A stretch of DNA of 64,000 bases from Bosea sp. OAE506 (GCF_040546595.1 NZ_JBEPOB010000001.1:1923001-1987000); one strand, 5' to 3'. Shown: positions 25,738-35,974, counted from the first letter of the stretch. The notes: generated from the letters alone by a model not told the origin. A program made the numbers and translations.

Positions 25738-26931
25738 TCAGCCCTTCCGCAGCGCCTCGACGCCCGGCAATGGCTTGCCTTCCATCCATTCGAGGAAGGC
25801 GCCGCCGGCGGTGGAGACATAGGTCAGGTCGTCCGCGACGCCGGCATGGTTCATGGCGGAGACGGTGTCGCCGCCGCCGGCGACCGCGACGAGCTTGCCC
25901 GCCTTGACGCGCGCGGCAGCCGCCTTGGCGACGGTGACGGTCGCGGTGTCGAAGGGCGGCAGCTCGAAGGCGCCGAAGGGCCCGTTCCAGACCAGCGTCT
26001 TGATCGTGTCGAGCTTGAGCACGACCTCGGCGACGCTGAGGGGGCCGGCATCGAGGATCATCTCGTCGGCCGCGACCTCGCCGACCGTCACGACGCGATG
26101 GCCGGGGTTGGCCTTGAACTCGCGCGCCACCAGCGCATCGACCGGGAGCAGGATCTCGCAGCCGGCTTCCTTCGCCTTGGCCTCGATTTCGCGGGCGGTG
26201 GCGACGAGATCGTGCTCGCAGAGCGACTTGCCGACATCGACGCCGCGTGCGGCCAGGAAGGTATTCGCCATGCCGCCGCCGATGGCGAGGACGTCAACCT
26301 TCCTGACGAGGTTGCCGAGCAGGTCGAGCTTGGTCGAGACCTTGGCGCCGCCGACGATCGCCATGACCGGGCGGGCGGGGTTGTCAAGGCCGGCGGAGAG
26401 CGCCTCCAGCTCCGCCTGCATGGTGCGGCCGGCATAAGCCGGCAGGACATGGGCGAGGCCCTCGGTCGAGGCGTGGGCGCGGTGCGCTGCCGAGAAGGCG
26501 TCATTGACGTAGAGGTCGCCATTGGCAGCGAGCGCCTTGACGAAATCGGGGTCGTTCCTCTCGTCGCCGGCGTGGAAGCGGGTGTTCTCGAGCAGCAGCA
26601 CATCGCCGTTCTTGGCGGCCGCGAGAGCCTTGGCGACGTCGTCGCCGATGCAGTCCGCCACGAAGGTCACCGGCTGGCCGAGCGCATGGGCCAGCGCCGG
26701 CACGACCTGCTTCAGGCTGTTCTTGGCATCGGGGCCCTTGGGGCGGCCGAAATGGGCGAGCAGGACGACCTTGGCGCCCTTGGCCGCGATCTCGCGGATC
26801 GTCGGCAGGATGCGGTCGATGCGGGTGGTGTCGGTGACCTTGCCGTCCTCCATCGGGACGTTGAGGTCGACGCGCACCAGCGCGCGCTTGCCGGCAAGGT
26901 CGGCGTCGTCGAGCGTCTTGAAGGCGGTCAC
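25738..26931 (-). CDS. pgk: Phosphoglycerate kinase
   Basis: Glycolytic enzyme of 397 residues making ATP from 1,3-bisphosphoglycerate. The N-terminal domain starts [26 protein letters not shown], followed by the arginine-rich substrate region and HFGRPKG. The nucleotide-binding [12 protein letters not shown], the WNGPFGAFE hinge and the C-terminal [11 protein letters not shown] motif are all present. The start codon overlaps the stop of the upstream membrane coiled-coil gene (ATGA), so the pair is translationally coupled. Confidence 0.96.
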   Translation of the reverse strand: MTAFKTLDDADLAGKRALVRVDLNVPMEDGKVTDTTRIDRILPTIREIAAKGAKVVLLAHFGRPKGPDAKNSLKQVVPALAHALGQPVTFVADCIGDDVAKALAAAKNGDVLLLENTRFHAGDERNDPDFVKALAANGDLYVNDAFSAAHRAHASTEGLAHVLPAYAGRTMQAELEALSAGLDNPARPVMAIVGGAKVSTKLDLLGNLVRKVDVLAIGGGMANTFLAARGVDVGKSLCEHDLVATAREIEAKAKEAGCEILLPVDALVAREFKANPGHRVVTVGEVAADEMILDAGPLSVAEVVLKLDTIKTLVWNGPFGAFELPPFDTATVTVAKAAAARVKAGKLVAVAGGGDTVSAMNHAGVADDLTYVSTAGGAFLEWMEGKPLPGVEALRKG

Positions 26932-27380
26932 GGCAGCAGTCTCGGCATCAGGCCGGGCACGCCGAAGCGCAGCACGAGGATGGTCAGAACCACGGTGAGA
27001 ACCGCTGTGACGATGGCCGTGGTGAAGAGCGTGGCGGCGCGCGGCGTCGCGTCGACGCGGTCACGCAGGGCGGCGATCTCGCCGCGGATGGCGGCGAAGT
27101 CCATCGTGCCGGCGGCGGCGTCGACCTTGTGGGCGCTGCGCTCGAGCGAGGCTTCGGCGCGGGTCAGCACGGCCTCGTAGCGGGCGAACTTTTCCTCGAT
27201 GCGGGCGGCCTTCTCCTCGATGCGGGAGAGCTGGTCGAGCTGGCGCGGCTCCGTCACCGGTGCGGACTCGGTGGCGCTGCCACCGACGATCACGGGTGTG
27301 CCATAGCTCGGGGCGGGCGTGACGGTCGTCGGCATCGACGTTTCGGCAGGCGATGCGACGGTCGGCTCGATCTTGGCCAT
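26928..27380 (-). CDS. Membrane-anchored coiled-coil hypothetical protein
   Basis: Protein of 150 residues starting [20 protein letters not shown] Pro/Thr/Ser-rich N-terminal third is followed by a heptad-patterned coiled coil (about 45-110, with repeated [15 protein letters not shown]) and a C-terminal membrane helix ([22 protein letters not shown], near 120-142). I recognise no named family. It lies between gap and pgk and overlaps pgk by four bases, so it is translated with the glycolytic genes. A C-terminally anchored coiled coil could tether partners to the membrane; that is inference only. Confidence 0.75.
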   Translation of the reverse strand: MAKIEPTVASPAETSMPTTVTPAPSYGTPVIVGGSATESAPVTEPRQLDQLSRIEEKAARIEEKFARYEAVLTRAEASLERSAHKVDAAAGTMDFAAIRGEIAALRDRVDATPRAATLFTTAIVTAVLTVVLTILVLRFGVPGLMPRLLP

Positions 27381-27450
27381 GGTCGTTCCGTTCGATTGGA
27401 GAAGTGAGCGAGGCCGCACCGGTGCGGCGCGGCCTCGGAAGGGCGTTCGA

Positions 27451-28461
27451 TCAGAGCAGCTTGCCCATGGCGACAGCGGTGTCGCTCATGCGGTTCGAGA
27501 AGCCCCACTCGTTGTCGTACCAGGCGACGACGCTGACGAACTTGTCGTCCATGACCTTGGTCTGGTCGAGCGCGAAGGTCGACGAGGCCGGATCGTGGTT
27601 GAAGTCGATCGAGACGTTGGGCTGGTCGGTGACGGCGAGGATGCCCTTGAGCGGGCCGCGCTTGCTCGCCTTGACGATCGCGTCGTTGATCTTCTCGACC
27701 GTGGTCTTGCGCTTGGCGATGAACTTGAAGTCCACCATCGAGACGTTTGGCGTCGGCACGCGAACGGAGGAGCCGTCGAGACGGCCCTTCAGCTCGGGGA
27801 TGACGAGGCCGATCGCCTTGGCGGCACCGGTCGAGGTCGGGATCATCGAGAGCGCGGCGGCGCGGCCGCGGTAGAGATCCTTGTGCATCGTATCCAGCGT
27901 CGGCTGGTCGCCGGTGTAGGCATGGATCGTGGTCATGAAGCCCTTGTCGATGCCGACCGCGTCATGAAGCACGTGCACGACCGGCGCGAGGCAGTTGGTG
28001 GTGCAGGACGCGTTCGAGACGACGACATGGTCGCTGGTGAGCTGGCCATTGTTGACGCCGAAGACGACCGTCAAATCGGCGCCGTCGCAGGGGGCCGAGA
28101 CCAGAACGCGCTTGGCGCCGGCGGCGAGATGGGCCGAGGCCTTCTCCTTGGTGGTGAAGATGCCGGTGCATTCCAGCGCGATGTCGACGCCCAGCGCCTT
28201 GTGCGGCAGATCCTTGGGGTCGCGCACGGCGGTGACCTTGATCGGGCCGCGGCCGACATCGATCGTGTCGCCGGAGACAGTCACCTGGCCGGGAAAGCGG
28301 CCATGGACGCTGTCGAAGCGGAAGAGATGGGCGTTCGTCTCGACCGGGCCGAGATCGTTGATCGCGACGACCTCGATGTCCTTGCGCTTCGACTCGATGA
28401 TCGCACGCAGCACGTTGCGCCCGATGCGGCCGAAGCCGTTGATCGCCACCTTGACCGTCAT
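27451..28461 (-). CDS. gap: Glyceraldehyde-3-phosphate dehydrogenase
   Basis: Enzyme of 336 residues that oxidises glyceraldehyde 3-phosphate with NAD. The Rossmann start [20 protein letters not shown], the [11 protein letters not shown] active-site cysteine near residue 156, and [11 protein letters not shown] are conserved. The start at 28461 gives the usual N-terminus; a longer in-frame start exists but is not family-like. It lies between tkt and the coiled-coil/pgk pair on the same strand. Confidence 0.95.
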   Translation of the reverse strand: MTVKVAINGFGRIGRNVLRAIIESKRKDIEVVAINDLGPVETNAHLFRFDSVHGRFPGQVTVSGDTIDVGRGPIKVTAVRDPKDLPHKALGVDIALECTGIFTTKEKASAHLAAGAKRVLVSAPCDGADLTVVFGVNNGQLTSDHVVVSNASCTTNCLAPVVHVLHDAVGIDKGFMTTIHAYTGDQPTLDTMHKDLYRGRAAALSMIPTSTGAAKAIGLVIPELKGRLDGSSVRVPTPNVSMVDFKFIAKRKTTVEKINDAIVKASKRGPLKGILAVTDQPNVSIDFNHDPASSTFALDQTKVMDDKFVSVVAWYDNEWGFSNRMSDTAVAMGKLL

Positions 28462-28551
28462 CTCGAACCTCTCCTTCGCCGAACTCCGGCGCTCGCGCGC
28501 CATTCACGCGGGCAATTCGGCCAAAGCGTGACCGAAAGCAAGTGTTTGCGT

Positions 28552-28584
28552 GAGAGAAAGCCGGGTCCGACCCCGCTTTCTCTC
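28552..28584 (-). terminator. Long intergenic hairpin after tkt
   Basis: A near-perfect inverted repeat: outer arms GAGAGAAAGC / GCTTTCTCTC and inner arms GGGTC / GACCC close over one or two bases. It starts about 15 bases after the tkt stop. There is no T-run, so it may be a processing or attenuating hairpin rather than a simple terminator. Confidence 0.55.
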
Positions 28585-28598
28585 CAACGTGGCCGCTG

Positions 28599-30597
28599 TC
28601 AGCCGTTGTGGCGCTTCATTGCGGCGTCGACGACCGCTTCCGGCGTGATGCCGAAATGCTTGTAGACCTCCTTGTAGGGGCCGCTCGCGCCGAAGGAGTG
28701 CATGCCGACGAAGGCGCCGTCATGGCCGATCACGGCATCCCAGCCGAAGCGCACACCGGCTTCGATCGCGATCTTCACCGGCGCGTCGCCGATGATGGCG
28801 CTTTGCGTCGACTCGTCCTGCGCCAGCAGCAATTCGAGCGAGGGCACGGAGACGACGCGCGCCCTCACGCCCTTCTCGGCCAGCAGCTTGCGGGCCGCGA
28901 CCGCGATCTCGACCTCGGAGCCCGAGGCGAAGAGCGAGACCTGCGCCTTGCCGCCTTCGGCTGCCATCAGCTCGTAGCCGCCCTTGGCCGAGCGGTTCGT
29001 CGCGGTGGCGTCGGTGCGCAGCTGCGGCAGGTTCTGGCGGGAGAGGGCCAGAACGGTCGGGCCCTTCGTGTTCTCGAGCGCGAACTGCCAGGCTTCGGCC
29101 GTCTCGATCGTGTCAGCCGGGCGGAAGACATGCATGTTCGGCATCGCGCGCAGCGAGGCGATCTGCTCGACCGGCTGGTGCGTCGGCCCGTCCTCGCCCA
29201 AGCCGATCGAGTCATGGGTCATGACATAGACGACCGGGAGACCCATCAGCGCGGCGAGGCGCATCGAGGGGCGGGCATAGTCGGCGAAGACCAGGAAGGT
29301 GCCGCCGCCGGTGCGGAAACCGCCATGCAGCGTGATGCCGTTCATCGCGGCAGCCATGCCGTGCTCGCGGATGCCGTAGCGGACATAGCGGCCCTTCGGG
29401 GTCCTGGGCGTGAAGTCCTCGGCCGCCTTGGTGCGGGTGTTGTTGGAAGGGGTCAGGTCGGCCGAGCCCATCACCAGCTCCGGCATCACCGGGGTGATCG
29501 CCTCCAGCGCTAGCTCCGAGGCCTTGCGGGTCGCCACGGCCTGGGGCGCGGCGATCAGCGCCTTCTTGTGGGCGAGGATCGCCTTGCCGAGCTTGGCCGG
29601 CAGGCCATGGCCGAGGCGGCGCTCGAACTCGGCGCGCTTGCGCTCGGAGAGCAGGCCGAAGCGGCTGCGCCAGTTGGCATGCTCGTTGGCGCCGGCCTTG
29701 CCGGCCTGGCGCCAGGCCTTCAGCACTTCGGCCGCGACCTCGAAGGCGCCGCCGGTGATGCCGAGGTTCTTCTTGGCGGCCTCGAGCTCCTCGGCGCCGA
29801 GCGCCTCGCCATGGGCCTTGGAGGTGCCCTGCTTCTTCGGCGCGCCGAAGCCGATGATCGTCTTGCAGGCGATCATCGTCGGCTTGCTGGACTTCTGGGC
29901 GCGGCGGATCGCGGCCTCGATGGCGTTGGGATCATGACCGTCGACGCGCTCGGAGCGCCAGCCGCAGGCCTTGAAGCGCGCGACCTGGTCGACATTGTCG
30001 GTGATCGAGAGCGGGCCGTCGATCGAGATGCCGTTGTCGTCCCACAGCACGACCAGCTTATTGAGCTTCTGGTGGCCGGCGAGCGCGATCGCCTCCTGGC
30101 TGATGCCCTCCATCAGGTCGCCGTCGGAGGCGAGCACATAGGTGTGGTGGTCGACGACCTTCTTGCCGAACTCGGCGGCGAGCATGCGCTCGGCCATGGC
30201 CATGCCGACGGCGGTGGCGAGACCCTGCCCAAGCGGGCCGGTCGTCGTCTCGACGCCGAGCGTCATGAAGTTCTCGGGGTGACCCGGCGTCTTCGACTCG
30301 AGCTGGCGGAACTTCTTGAGATCATCGAGCTCCAGCCCCGGCGCGCCGGTGAGATAGAGCAGGGCGTAGAGGAGCATCGAGCCGTGGCCGGCGGAGAGCA
30401 CGAAGCGGTCGCGGTCGGGCCAGCGTGGATCGGCCGCGTCATACTTCATCACGCGAGTGAAGAGCACGGTGGCGACGTCGGCGGCGCCCATGGGCAGGCC
30501 CGGGATGGCCGGACTTGGCCTTCTCGACGCCGTCCATTGCGAGCCCGCGAATGGCGTTGGCGAGCTTGTCGTGCTGGGCACGGTCGGTCGTGGTCAT
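28599..30597 (-). pseudogene. tkt: Transketolase, split by a +1 frameshift near the N-terminus
   Basis: Thiamine-diphosphate enzyme of the pentose phosphate/Calvin routes. The true start is [20 protein letters not shown] at 30597; the frame then breaks at KSGHPG and resumes with [20 protein letters not shown]. Removing one base from CCC at 30499-30501 restores a 665-residue protein of normal length. Motifs further on ([38 protein letters not shown]) are intact. As this enzyme is central and the rest is undamaged, a sequencing error is more likely than loss of the gene. First gene of the tkt-gap-pgk-fba run. Confidence 0.85.
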
Positions 30598-30770
30598 GAT
30601 GCTTCCTGGCTCCGTCTGGCGAGGGCGGAGCGGCGGCCCCAACCCGTGCGGGCGGCGGGCCAGCAGAGGCCCGATCTCCGACCGCTCTCCGGTCACGAAT
30701 GGTGGCCCGGCTTAGGCCGCGGGCTCGGTGGGAGTCAATTCGCAAGAGGGCCTCCGCCGCCCCGGTTTTT

Positions 30771-30803
30771 GCTGCGATGCGGCAGTCTTTCGCTGCGATG
30801 CGG
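30771..30803 (+). repeat. Tandem direct repeat, possible paired regulatory site
   Basis: GCTGCGATGCGG occurs at 30771-30782 and again at 30792-30803, spaced 21 bases, two helical turns. Both copies follow short T-rich stretches. It lies in the 332-base gap between the divergent tkt and DUF4164 genes; I see nothing else in that gap except probable promoters. Confidence 0.5.
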
Positions 30804-30929
30804 GACAAGCAATCCCGGCCAAGCCCTTGCGAAGGAGGTCCATCCCGGCGCTGCCGATTCACGTTTTCGTGCGAGTTGGTCTAGGGTCCGAATCGTGTGA
30901 GCCGGCTTCGATCAGAAGGGAGAGCCACG

Positions 30930-31316
30930 GTGGCGAGCCTGATGGTGGACAAGGCCCTGGCGCGGCTGGACGGCGCCCTGGCACAGCTGGAGGCCGCGGC
31001 CCGCCGCCGCGTCGAGGCGGAGCGGGGCCGTGCCAATCTCGAAACCGAACTGGCGCTGATGCAGGACGACCGGGCGCGGCTTGCAGCCGAGCTCGATGGC
31101 GCGACCGCGCGGCTCGGCGATGTCGAGACTGCTGCAGCCGATGTCGACCAGCGCCTGCAGCGCGCGATGAATGTGATCGGCGCCGTGATCGAGCGGGCGC
31201 AGGTCGATGGCCCGGCGCAGGCTGCCGACGACAGCGGTGACGGCGGCGAGGACGCGGAGACCGGCCCCGCCTATCGCGAGCCGGCCGCGGCCGGCGCCGG
31301 CGGCCGGGACGATTGA
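30930..31316 (+). CDS. DUF4164 small coiled-coil protein
   Basis: Protein of 128 residues, largely coiled coil: an N-terminal stretch of LARLDGALAQLEAAARRRVEAERG repeats, a central helix, and an acidic Ala/Gly-rich tail. It matches the DUF4164 family that stands upstream of zapA in Rhizobiales. GTG at 30930 is preceded by AAGGGAGA at a good distance, and is preferred over a longer in-frame start at 30897. Probably a structural or cell-division-related partner of ZapA, but its function is not known. Confidence 0.78.
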   Translation: MASLMVDKALARLDGALAQLEAAARRRVEAERGRANLETELALMQDDRARLAAELDGATARLGDVETAAADVDQRLQRAMNVIGAVIERAQVDGPAQAADDSGDGGEDAETGPAYREPAAAGAGGRDD

Positions 31317-31328
31317 GCGGAGATCGCC

Positions 31329-31697
31329 ATGCCGCAAGTCAATGTCACCATCGCCGGCAAGGCCTACCGCATGGCCTGCGGGGACGGGGAAGAGCCCCAT
31401 CTCGAGGCGCTCGCCCGCGTCTATGACGGCAAGATCCAGGAGATGCGCCAGGCCTTCGGCGAGATCGGCGACATGCGCCTCCATGTCATGGCGGCGCTGA
31501 TGGTCGCCGACGAGGCCTCGGAGATGCAGCGGCGCGTCGCGCGGCTGGAAGCGCAGCTGGCTTCGCTCCAGGGCGATGCCGGGGCGGCCGACCAGCGCGT
31601 CGGCGAGGTCGAGGAACGCGCGGCCGAGGCGCTGATGGGCGCGGCCGAGCGCATCGAGGCCGTGGCGCGCAGCCTGCTGCCGAGCCCTCAGGGTTAG
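31329..31697 (+). CDS. zapA: Cell division protein ZapA
   Basis: ZapA of 122 residues, a small FtsZ-bundling protein of the Z ring. The N-terminal MPQVNVTIAGKAYRMACGDGEE and the HLEALARVYDGKIQEMR helix match the family, and the C-terminal half is a coiled coil that mediates tetramer formation. Starts 12 bases after the DUF4164 stop and is followed by the 6S RNA gene, the usual order in this group. Confidence 0.88.
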   Translation: MPQVNVTIAGKAYRMACGDGEEPHLEALARVYDGKIQEMRQAFGEIGDMRLHVMAALMVADEASEMQRRVARLEAQLASLQGDAGAADQRVGEVEERAAEALMGAAERIEAVARSLLPSPQG

Positions 31698-31779
31698 CGT
31701 CGGTCGTAGCCTGACGGGCAGTCTTCCCCCGAAATACCCGGCACGGCACTGGCGCTTTGCCGGCGTCCCGCCTACATTG

Positions 31780-31941
31780 GCGTGGCGGGGCTGTCTGGTG
31801 CGTGAGAGTATGTATTTCCGGGCCCATACGACTCCCTAGGGAGCTGTCCCTGCTTGGGTCCCTGGACCCGAGCACACGGCGCCCACCTACTTTGTAGGTG
31901 TCCCGGGATCGAAACTCCACGGCCGAGGTGGCTCCGCACTT
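31780..31941 (+). ncRNA. ssrS: 6S RNA (SsrS), regulator of RNA polymerase
   Basis: Structured region of about 160 bases between zapA and the 5-formyltetrahydrofolate cyclo-ligase gene, the conserved place for 6S RNA. The ends pair: GTG(G)CGGGGCT at 31782-31792 with GGCTCCGCAC at 31930-31939, leaving one bulged G. Within it are further pairs, such as GGTCCCTGGACC near 31857 and CACCTACTTTGTAGGTG near 31884. It should bind sigma70 RNA polymerase in stationary phase. The ends are approximate. Confidence 0.75.
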
Positions 31942-31945
31942 TCCG

Positions 31946-32530
31946 ATGACCGACCTGTCTTCTCTTCCCGACGAGGCTGTGCGCAAAGCCGCCCTGCGCG
32001 AGCAGGCGCTCGCCCGGCGCGACGCGCTCGAAATCGACGACCGCCTGATCTGGGATGAGGCGATCACCCAAGCCATGCTGGCGCTGCCGGTGTTCGACGC
32101 CGCGGAAGGCCCGATTTCGGCCTATTGGCCGATGCGTTCCGAGGCCGATCCGAGGCCGGTCCTCGAAGCCTTGCATGAGCGCGGTCTGCCGCTCTGCCTG
32201 CCGGCCATTGTCGCCAAGCGAATGCTCTTTCGGCGCTGGGCGCCCTATGAGCCGATCGTGCCGGGCGGCTTCGGCACGCTGGTGCCCGACCCGGCCCAGC
32301 CCGAGAGCGTGCCGGCCATCCTGATCGTGCCGCTCGCGGCCTTCGACCGTCGCGGCTACCGCATCGGCTATGGCAAGGGCCATTACGATGCGAAGCTCAC
32401 CGAGCTCGGCGCCGTCACCAGCATCGGCATCGCCTATGCCGCGCAGGAAATCGACACTGTTCCTGACGAGCCGCATGACCGGCGCCTCGACTGGATCGTC
32501 ACCGAGCGCGAGACGATCCGCTGCGGGTGA
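31946..32530 (+). CDS. 5-formyltetrahydrofolate cyclo-ligase
   Basis: Folate enzyme of 194 residues that converts 5-formyl-THF to 5,10-methenyl-THF using ATP. Family motifs are the basic N-terminal helix KAALREQALARRDAL, the ISAYWPMRSEADPRP substrate block, and the nucleotide-binding FDRRGYRIGYGKGHYDAKL near residue 140. The ATG at 31946 begins seven bases after the 6S RNA closing stem, so the RNA and message are closely linked. The position beside 6S RNA is conserved in proteobacteria. Confidence 0.9.
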   Translation: MTDLSSLPDEAVRKAALREQALARRDALEIDDRLIWDEAITQAMLALPVFDAAEGPISAYWPMRSEADPRPVLEALHERGLPLCLPAIVAKRMLFRRWAPYEPIVPGGFGTLVPDPAQPESVPAILIVPLAAFDRRGYRIGYGKGHYDAKLTELGAVTSIGIAYAAQEIDTVPDEPHDRRLDWIVTERETIRCG

Positions 32531-32560
32531 GCGGCTGCCCCTCCTCTTGTTGCCAACCTC

Positions 32561-32672
32561 GACGTTATTCCGGGCCAGCGAAGCGCAGACCCGGAATCCA
32601 TCGTAAGGCCCGACGGCGCTCGATGATGGTTTCCGGCGCGGCGCCGCTTTGCGGCTTGGCCGGAATGACGTC
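32561..32672. repeat. Intergenic palindromic repeat (ATTCCGG family)
   Basis: About 110 bases with inverted ends: GACGTTATTCCGGG at the left and CCGGAATGACGTC at the right, with inner arms GATTCCGGGTCTGCGC-like against TTTCCGGCGCGG. It fills most of the gap before the phosphoesterase gene. The end motif CGG-ATGAC recurs in the elements at 35975, 61757 and 63308. Confidence 0.6.
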
Positions 32673-32768
32673 GTAGGTGTAGCAGGGCCCCAGATGCGCG
32701 AATGCGCCCGGTTGATTCCCGTCCGCTTTCGCGCGACGGAGGAGCGTCTTCCGCTTCCGGACCCTTCC

Positions 32769-33593
32769 ATGCGTTTTCTCTTCCTTGGTGATGTCGTCGG
32801 CCGCCCCGGGCGGGTCGCTGTGCAGGAGCGCCTGCCGCGGCTGCGCCAGCAGTGGAAGCTCGACTGCGTCGTGATCAATGGCGAGAACGCGGCCGGAGGC
32901 TTCGGCATCACCGAGGCGATCTGCGACGAGTTGCTCGCGGCCGGGGCCGATGCGGTGACGCTGGGCAACCATTCCTGGGACCAGCGCGAGGCGCTCGTCT
33001 TCATCGAGCGGCAGGACCGGCTGGTGCGGCCGGCCAATTATCCCAAGGGCACGCCCGGGCGCGGCGCGGCGGTGATCGAGGCGAGGAACGGCGCGCGGGT
33101 GCTCGTCGTCAACGTCATGGGCCGCATCTACATGGATGCGCTCGACGACCCCTTCCAGGCGCTTGAGCGCGAACTCTCTGCCTGCCCGCTGGGCGAGGTG
33201 GCGGACGCCGTCATCGTCGACTTCCATGCCGAGGCGACCAGCGAGAAACAGGCCGCCGGCCATTTCCTCGACGGCCGCGCCAGCCTCGTCGTCGGCACGC
33301 ACACCCATGTGCCGACCGCCGACATGCGCATCCTGCCCGGCGGCACGGCTTACCAGTCGGACGCCGGGATGTGCGGCGACTATGATTCCATCCTGGGCAT
33401 GCAGAAGGAGGAGCCGATCCGGCGCTTCCTGCAGAAGACGCCGGGTGCGCGGCTGGAAGCCGCGTCGGGCGAGGGCAGCCTGTCGGGCCTGGCGGTCGAG
33501 ATCGACGATGGCACGGGCCTCGCCCGGGGCGTCTGGCCGGTCAGGCTGGGGCCGCATCTGGCGCCGGCCGCCCCGCCCTGGGACGAGGCCTGA
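32769..33593 (+). CDS. Metallophosphoesterase, YmdB-like (TIGR00282 family)
   Basis: Cytoplasmic phosphodiesterase of 274 residues. The start MRFLFLGDVVGRPGRVAVQE with the metal-binding aspartate, NGENAAGGFGITEAI, LGNHSWDQREAL, DFHAEATSEKQAAG and GTHTHVPTADMRIL are the complete family set. In Bacillus YmdB acts on cyclic AMP and affects biofilm and RNA levels; the alphaproteobacterial role is unknown. The gene starts after the palindromic repeat. Confidence 0.88.
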   Translation: MRFLFLGDVVGRPGRVAVQERLPRLRQQWKLDCVVINGENAAGGFGITEAICDELLAAGADAVTLGNHSWDQREALVFIERQDRLVRPANYPKGTPGRGAAVIEARNGARVLVVNVMGRIYMDALDDPFQALERELSACPLGEVADAVIVDFHAEATSEKQAAGHFLDGRASLVVGTHTHVPTADMRILPGGTAYQSDAGMCGDYDSILGMQKEEPIRRFLQKTPGARLEAASGEGSLSGLAVEIDDGTGLARGVWPVRLGPHLAPAAPPWDEA

Positions 33594-33612
33594 GCGGCGC
33601 CGAACCCCGGCC

Positions 33613-34974
33613 TCAGGCGGCGCTGCTGCGGGCCATCAACCCCTCGAAGGCGCTCGCCAGCGAGGCCGCCTCGCGGGAGAGGGTGCCGGCGAGATCGAGC
33701 ACCTCGCCGACGCTGCCGCCGGCCGTGGCGGCGAGTTCGCTGACGCCGCAGACGGTCTGAGCGACCTCCTGGGTGCCCACCGCCGCGAGATCGACGCTGC
33801 GGGCGATTTCCTGCGTGGCGCAGCGCTGCTGTTCGAGCGCGCTCGCCACGGTCGCTGTCGTGTCGTGCATCTGGCGGACGAAGGCGACGATGCTCTCGAT
33901 CGCCTGAACGGCCTCATGGGTGGCCGCCTGCATGGCCGGAACCTGAGCCGCGATTTCGTCGGTGGCCTGGGCGGTGCGGGCCGAAAGCTGCTTCACCTCG
34001 GTGGCGACCACCGCGAAGCCGCGGCCCGCCTCGCCCGCGCGGGCGGCCTCGATCGTGGCGTTCAGCGCCAGCAGATTGGTCTGGGCTGCGATGGTGCGGA
34101 TCATCTCGACGATCGAGCCGATGGTCTGGGCCGAGGTCGCCAGGCTCTTGACGATGACGTCGGTCTTCACCGCCGCGGCGTTGGCGGAGTGAGCCATGCT
34201 GGCCGCCCGTGTCACCTCCAGGGCGACATGGTCGAGCGAGACGGTCAGCTCGCCGGTGGCGCTGGCGACGCTCTGGACGTTGTCGGATGCATCGTCCGAG
34301 GCACGGGCGGCGATGATCGCCTGGGCGCCGGTGTCCTGCACCACGGCGTTCATGGTGGCGGCGAGCCCCTCGACGCGGCGGGCGCCTAAGCTCACGGCCT
34401 CGACGACCTGGCGCATCCGGGCCTGGAAGCCCTCGATCTCGGACCGGGTGCGCTCGCGCGCTTCCTCCTGCAGGCGGCCATAGGTCTCCAGCAGCAGCTC
34501 GAGATCGAGGGCCGCGGCCTTGTTCAGCGCCGAGCGGGCGGCGATGCGGCGGTTGCGCTCGCGGCCCTGCCACCAGCGCAGTCTCTGCAGCGCCGTCCGG
34601 TCCAGGCCCAGCTCGATGCCGATCTGGTTGGTGACGAGCGCGTGCCCGATGGCGATGCCATGGGCCGGCACGCCATGGCGCTGCAGGGCCGAGGCGAGGC
34701 GATGGGCGGATTCGAGGAAGGCGCTGCCGAGATCGCCCGAGGTCAGCCTGATCCAGTGGGCAAGCCTCAGCTCCCGCAATTCCGGCAGGGCGAAGGCGCG
34801 CGCCGTCTCCGGCCAGGGGGACAGTTCGCCCTGGATCGCATCAAGCAGGGCCGGAAGGCACCGGCTGGCCTGCTGGGCATAGGGGCTCAGTGCCGCCATG
34901 TCGGCTTCGCCGATCTGGAAGGCGCGACGGCGCATTTCCTGCTCGGCGACGAGCTTGCTGTGCTGGGTGGTCAT
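33613..34974 (-). CDS. Soluble globin-type chemoreceptor (methyl-accepting)
   Basis: Cytoplasmic chemoreceptor of 453 residues without a membrane helix. The N-terminal 150 residues follow the globin-coupled sensor pattern ([34 protein letters not shown]). The C-terminal part is a methyl-accepting signalling domain with the hairpin tip [26 protein letters not shown] near 310-335. The place where oxygen-sensing relatives carry the haem-binding His of H-x-R-I-G reads L97-Q-R-H-G here, so haem binding may be lost. No che genes are adjacent. Start at the MTTQ methionine, as the extra upstream residues are not conserved. Confidence 0.78.
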   Translation of the reverse strand: MTTQHSKLVAEQEMRRRAFQIGEADMAALSPYAQQASRCLPALLDAIQGELSPWPETARAFALPELRELRLAHWIRLTSGDLGSAFLESAHRLASALQRHGVPAHGIAIGHALVTNQIGIELGLDRTALQRLRWWQGRERNRRIAARSALNKAAALDLELLLETYGRLQEEARERTRSEIEGFQARMRQVVEAVSLGARRVEGLAATMNAVVQDTGAQAIIAARASDDASDNVQSVASATGELTVSLDHVALEVTRAASMAHSANAAAVKTDVIVKSLATSAQTIGSIVEMIRTIAAQTNLLALNATIEAARAGEAGRGFAVVATEVKQLSARTAQATDEIAAQVPAMQAATHEAVQAIESIVAFVRQMHDTTATVASALEQQRCATQEIARSVDLAAVGTQEVAQTVCGVSELAATAGGSVGEVLDLAGTLSREAASLASAFEGLMARSSAA

Positions 34975-35224
34975 CGGGGTCCGCAGGGGTCGGCCGGCAC
35001 TCGAGCGCCGCAATCATCTGTGTGCCTGCAGTATGGCCGGGCTGACTTAACGTCGGGTTGCTGTGGTCGCATGAATCCGCCCCTATCCCGCCCGGGCCGG
35101 AACGGCGGCTCTCGCTTGCGCGGCGGCGAGGGCGGCGCCTATAAGGCCGCTCTATCCGCCGGGGACGCTCGATGCCCTTCCGGCGGCGCCGGAAATACGA
35201 AAAGGCAGCAGAGGTTCGGGTTCC

Positions 35225-35968
35225 ATGGCCGGTCATTCCCAGTTCAAGAACATCATGCATCGCAAGGGCAAGCAGGATGCCGTGCGGGCCAAGCTGTTCT
35301 CGAAACTCGGGCGCGAAATCACCGTCGCCGCCAAGATGGGCATGCCCGACCCGGCGATGAACCCGCGCCTGCGCATGGCCGTGCTCGCCGCGCGGGCCGA
35401 GAACATGCCCAAGGACAACATCCAGCGCGCCATCAACAAGGCCGCCGGCGGCGAGGGCGACAACTATGACGAGGTCCGCTACGAGGGCTACGGTCCGGGT
35501 GGCGCGGCCGTCATCGTCGAGGCGCTGACCGACAACCGCAACCGCACTGCTTCGGCCGTGCGCTCCTACTTCACCAAGTCCGGCGGGGCGATGGGCGAGA
35601 GCAACTCGGTCTCGTTCATGTTCAACCGCGTCGGCGAGATCGCCTATCCGCTGGAAGCCGGCGACGCCGACAAGCTGATGGAAGCGGCGATCGAGGCTGG
35701 GGCCGACGACGTCATTTCCGACGAAAACGGCCACACCATCCTGTGCGCTTTCGACGCGCTGAACGAGGTCTCGAAGGCACTGGAAGCGGCGCTCGGCGCG
35801 CCGGCCTCGGCCAAGCCGGTCTGGCGGCCGACGACCTCGGCCCCGCTCGACGAGGAAAAGGCGGCCTCGATGATGCGGCTGATGGAAGCGCTCGACAATG
35901 ACGACGACGTCCAGAACGTCTTCGCCAATTACGAGATCTCCGACGAGGTGATGGCGAAGCTCGGGTAA
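35225..35968 (+). CDS. yebC: YebC/PmpR-family protein
   Basis: Conserved protein of 247 residues, the complete family length, starting [21 protein letters not shown] and containing [31 protein letters not shown] motifs. YebC proteins act in transcription regulation or as translation factors that relieve ribosome stalling. It stands alone, followed by a palindromic repeat. Confidence 0.93.
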   Translation: MAGHSQFKNIMHRKGKQDAVRAKLFSKLGREITVAAKMGMPDPAMNPRLRMAVLAARAENMPKDNIQRAINKAAGGEGDNYDEVRYEGYGPGGAAVIVEALTDNRNRTASAVRSYFTKSGGAMGESNSVSFMFNRVGEIAYPLEAGDADKLMEAAIEAGADDVISDENGHTILCAFDALNEVSKALEAALGAPASAKPVWRPTTSAPLDEEKAASMMRLMEALDNDDDVQNVFANYEISDEVMAKLG

Positions 35969-35974
35969 GGCGGC

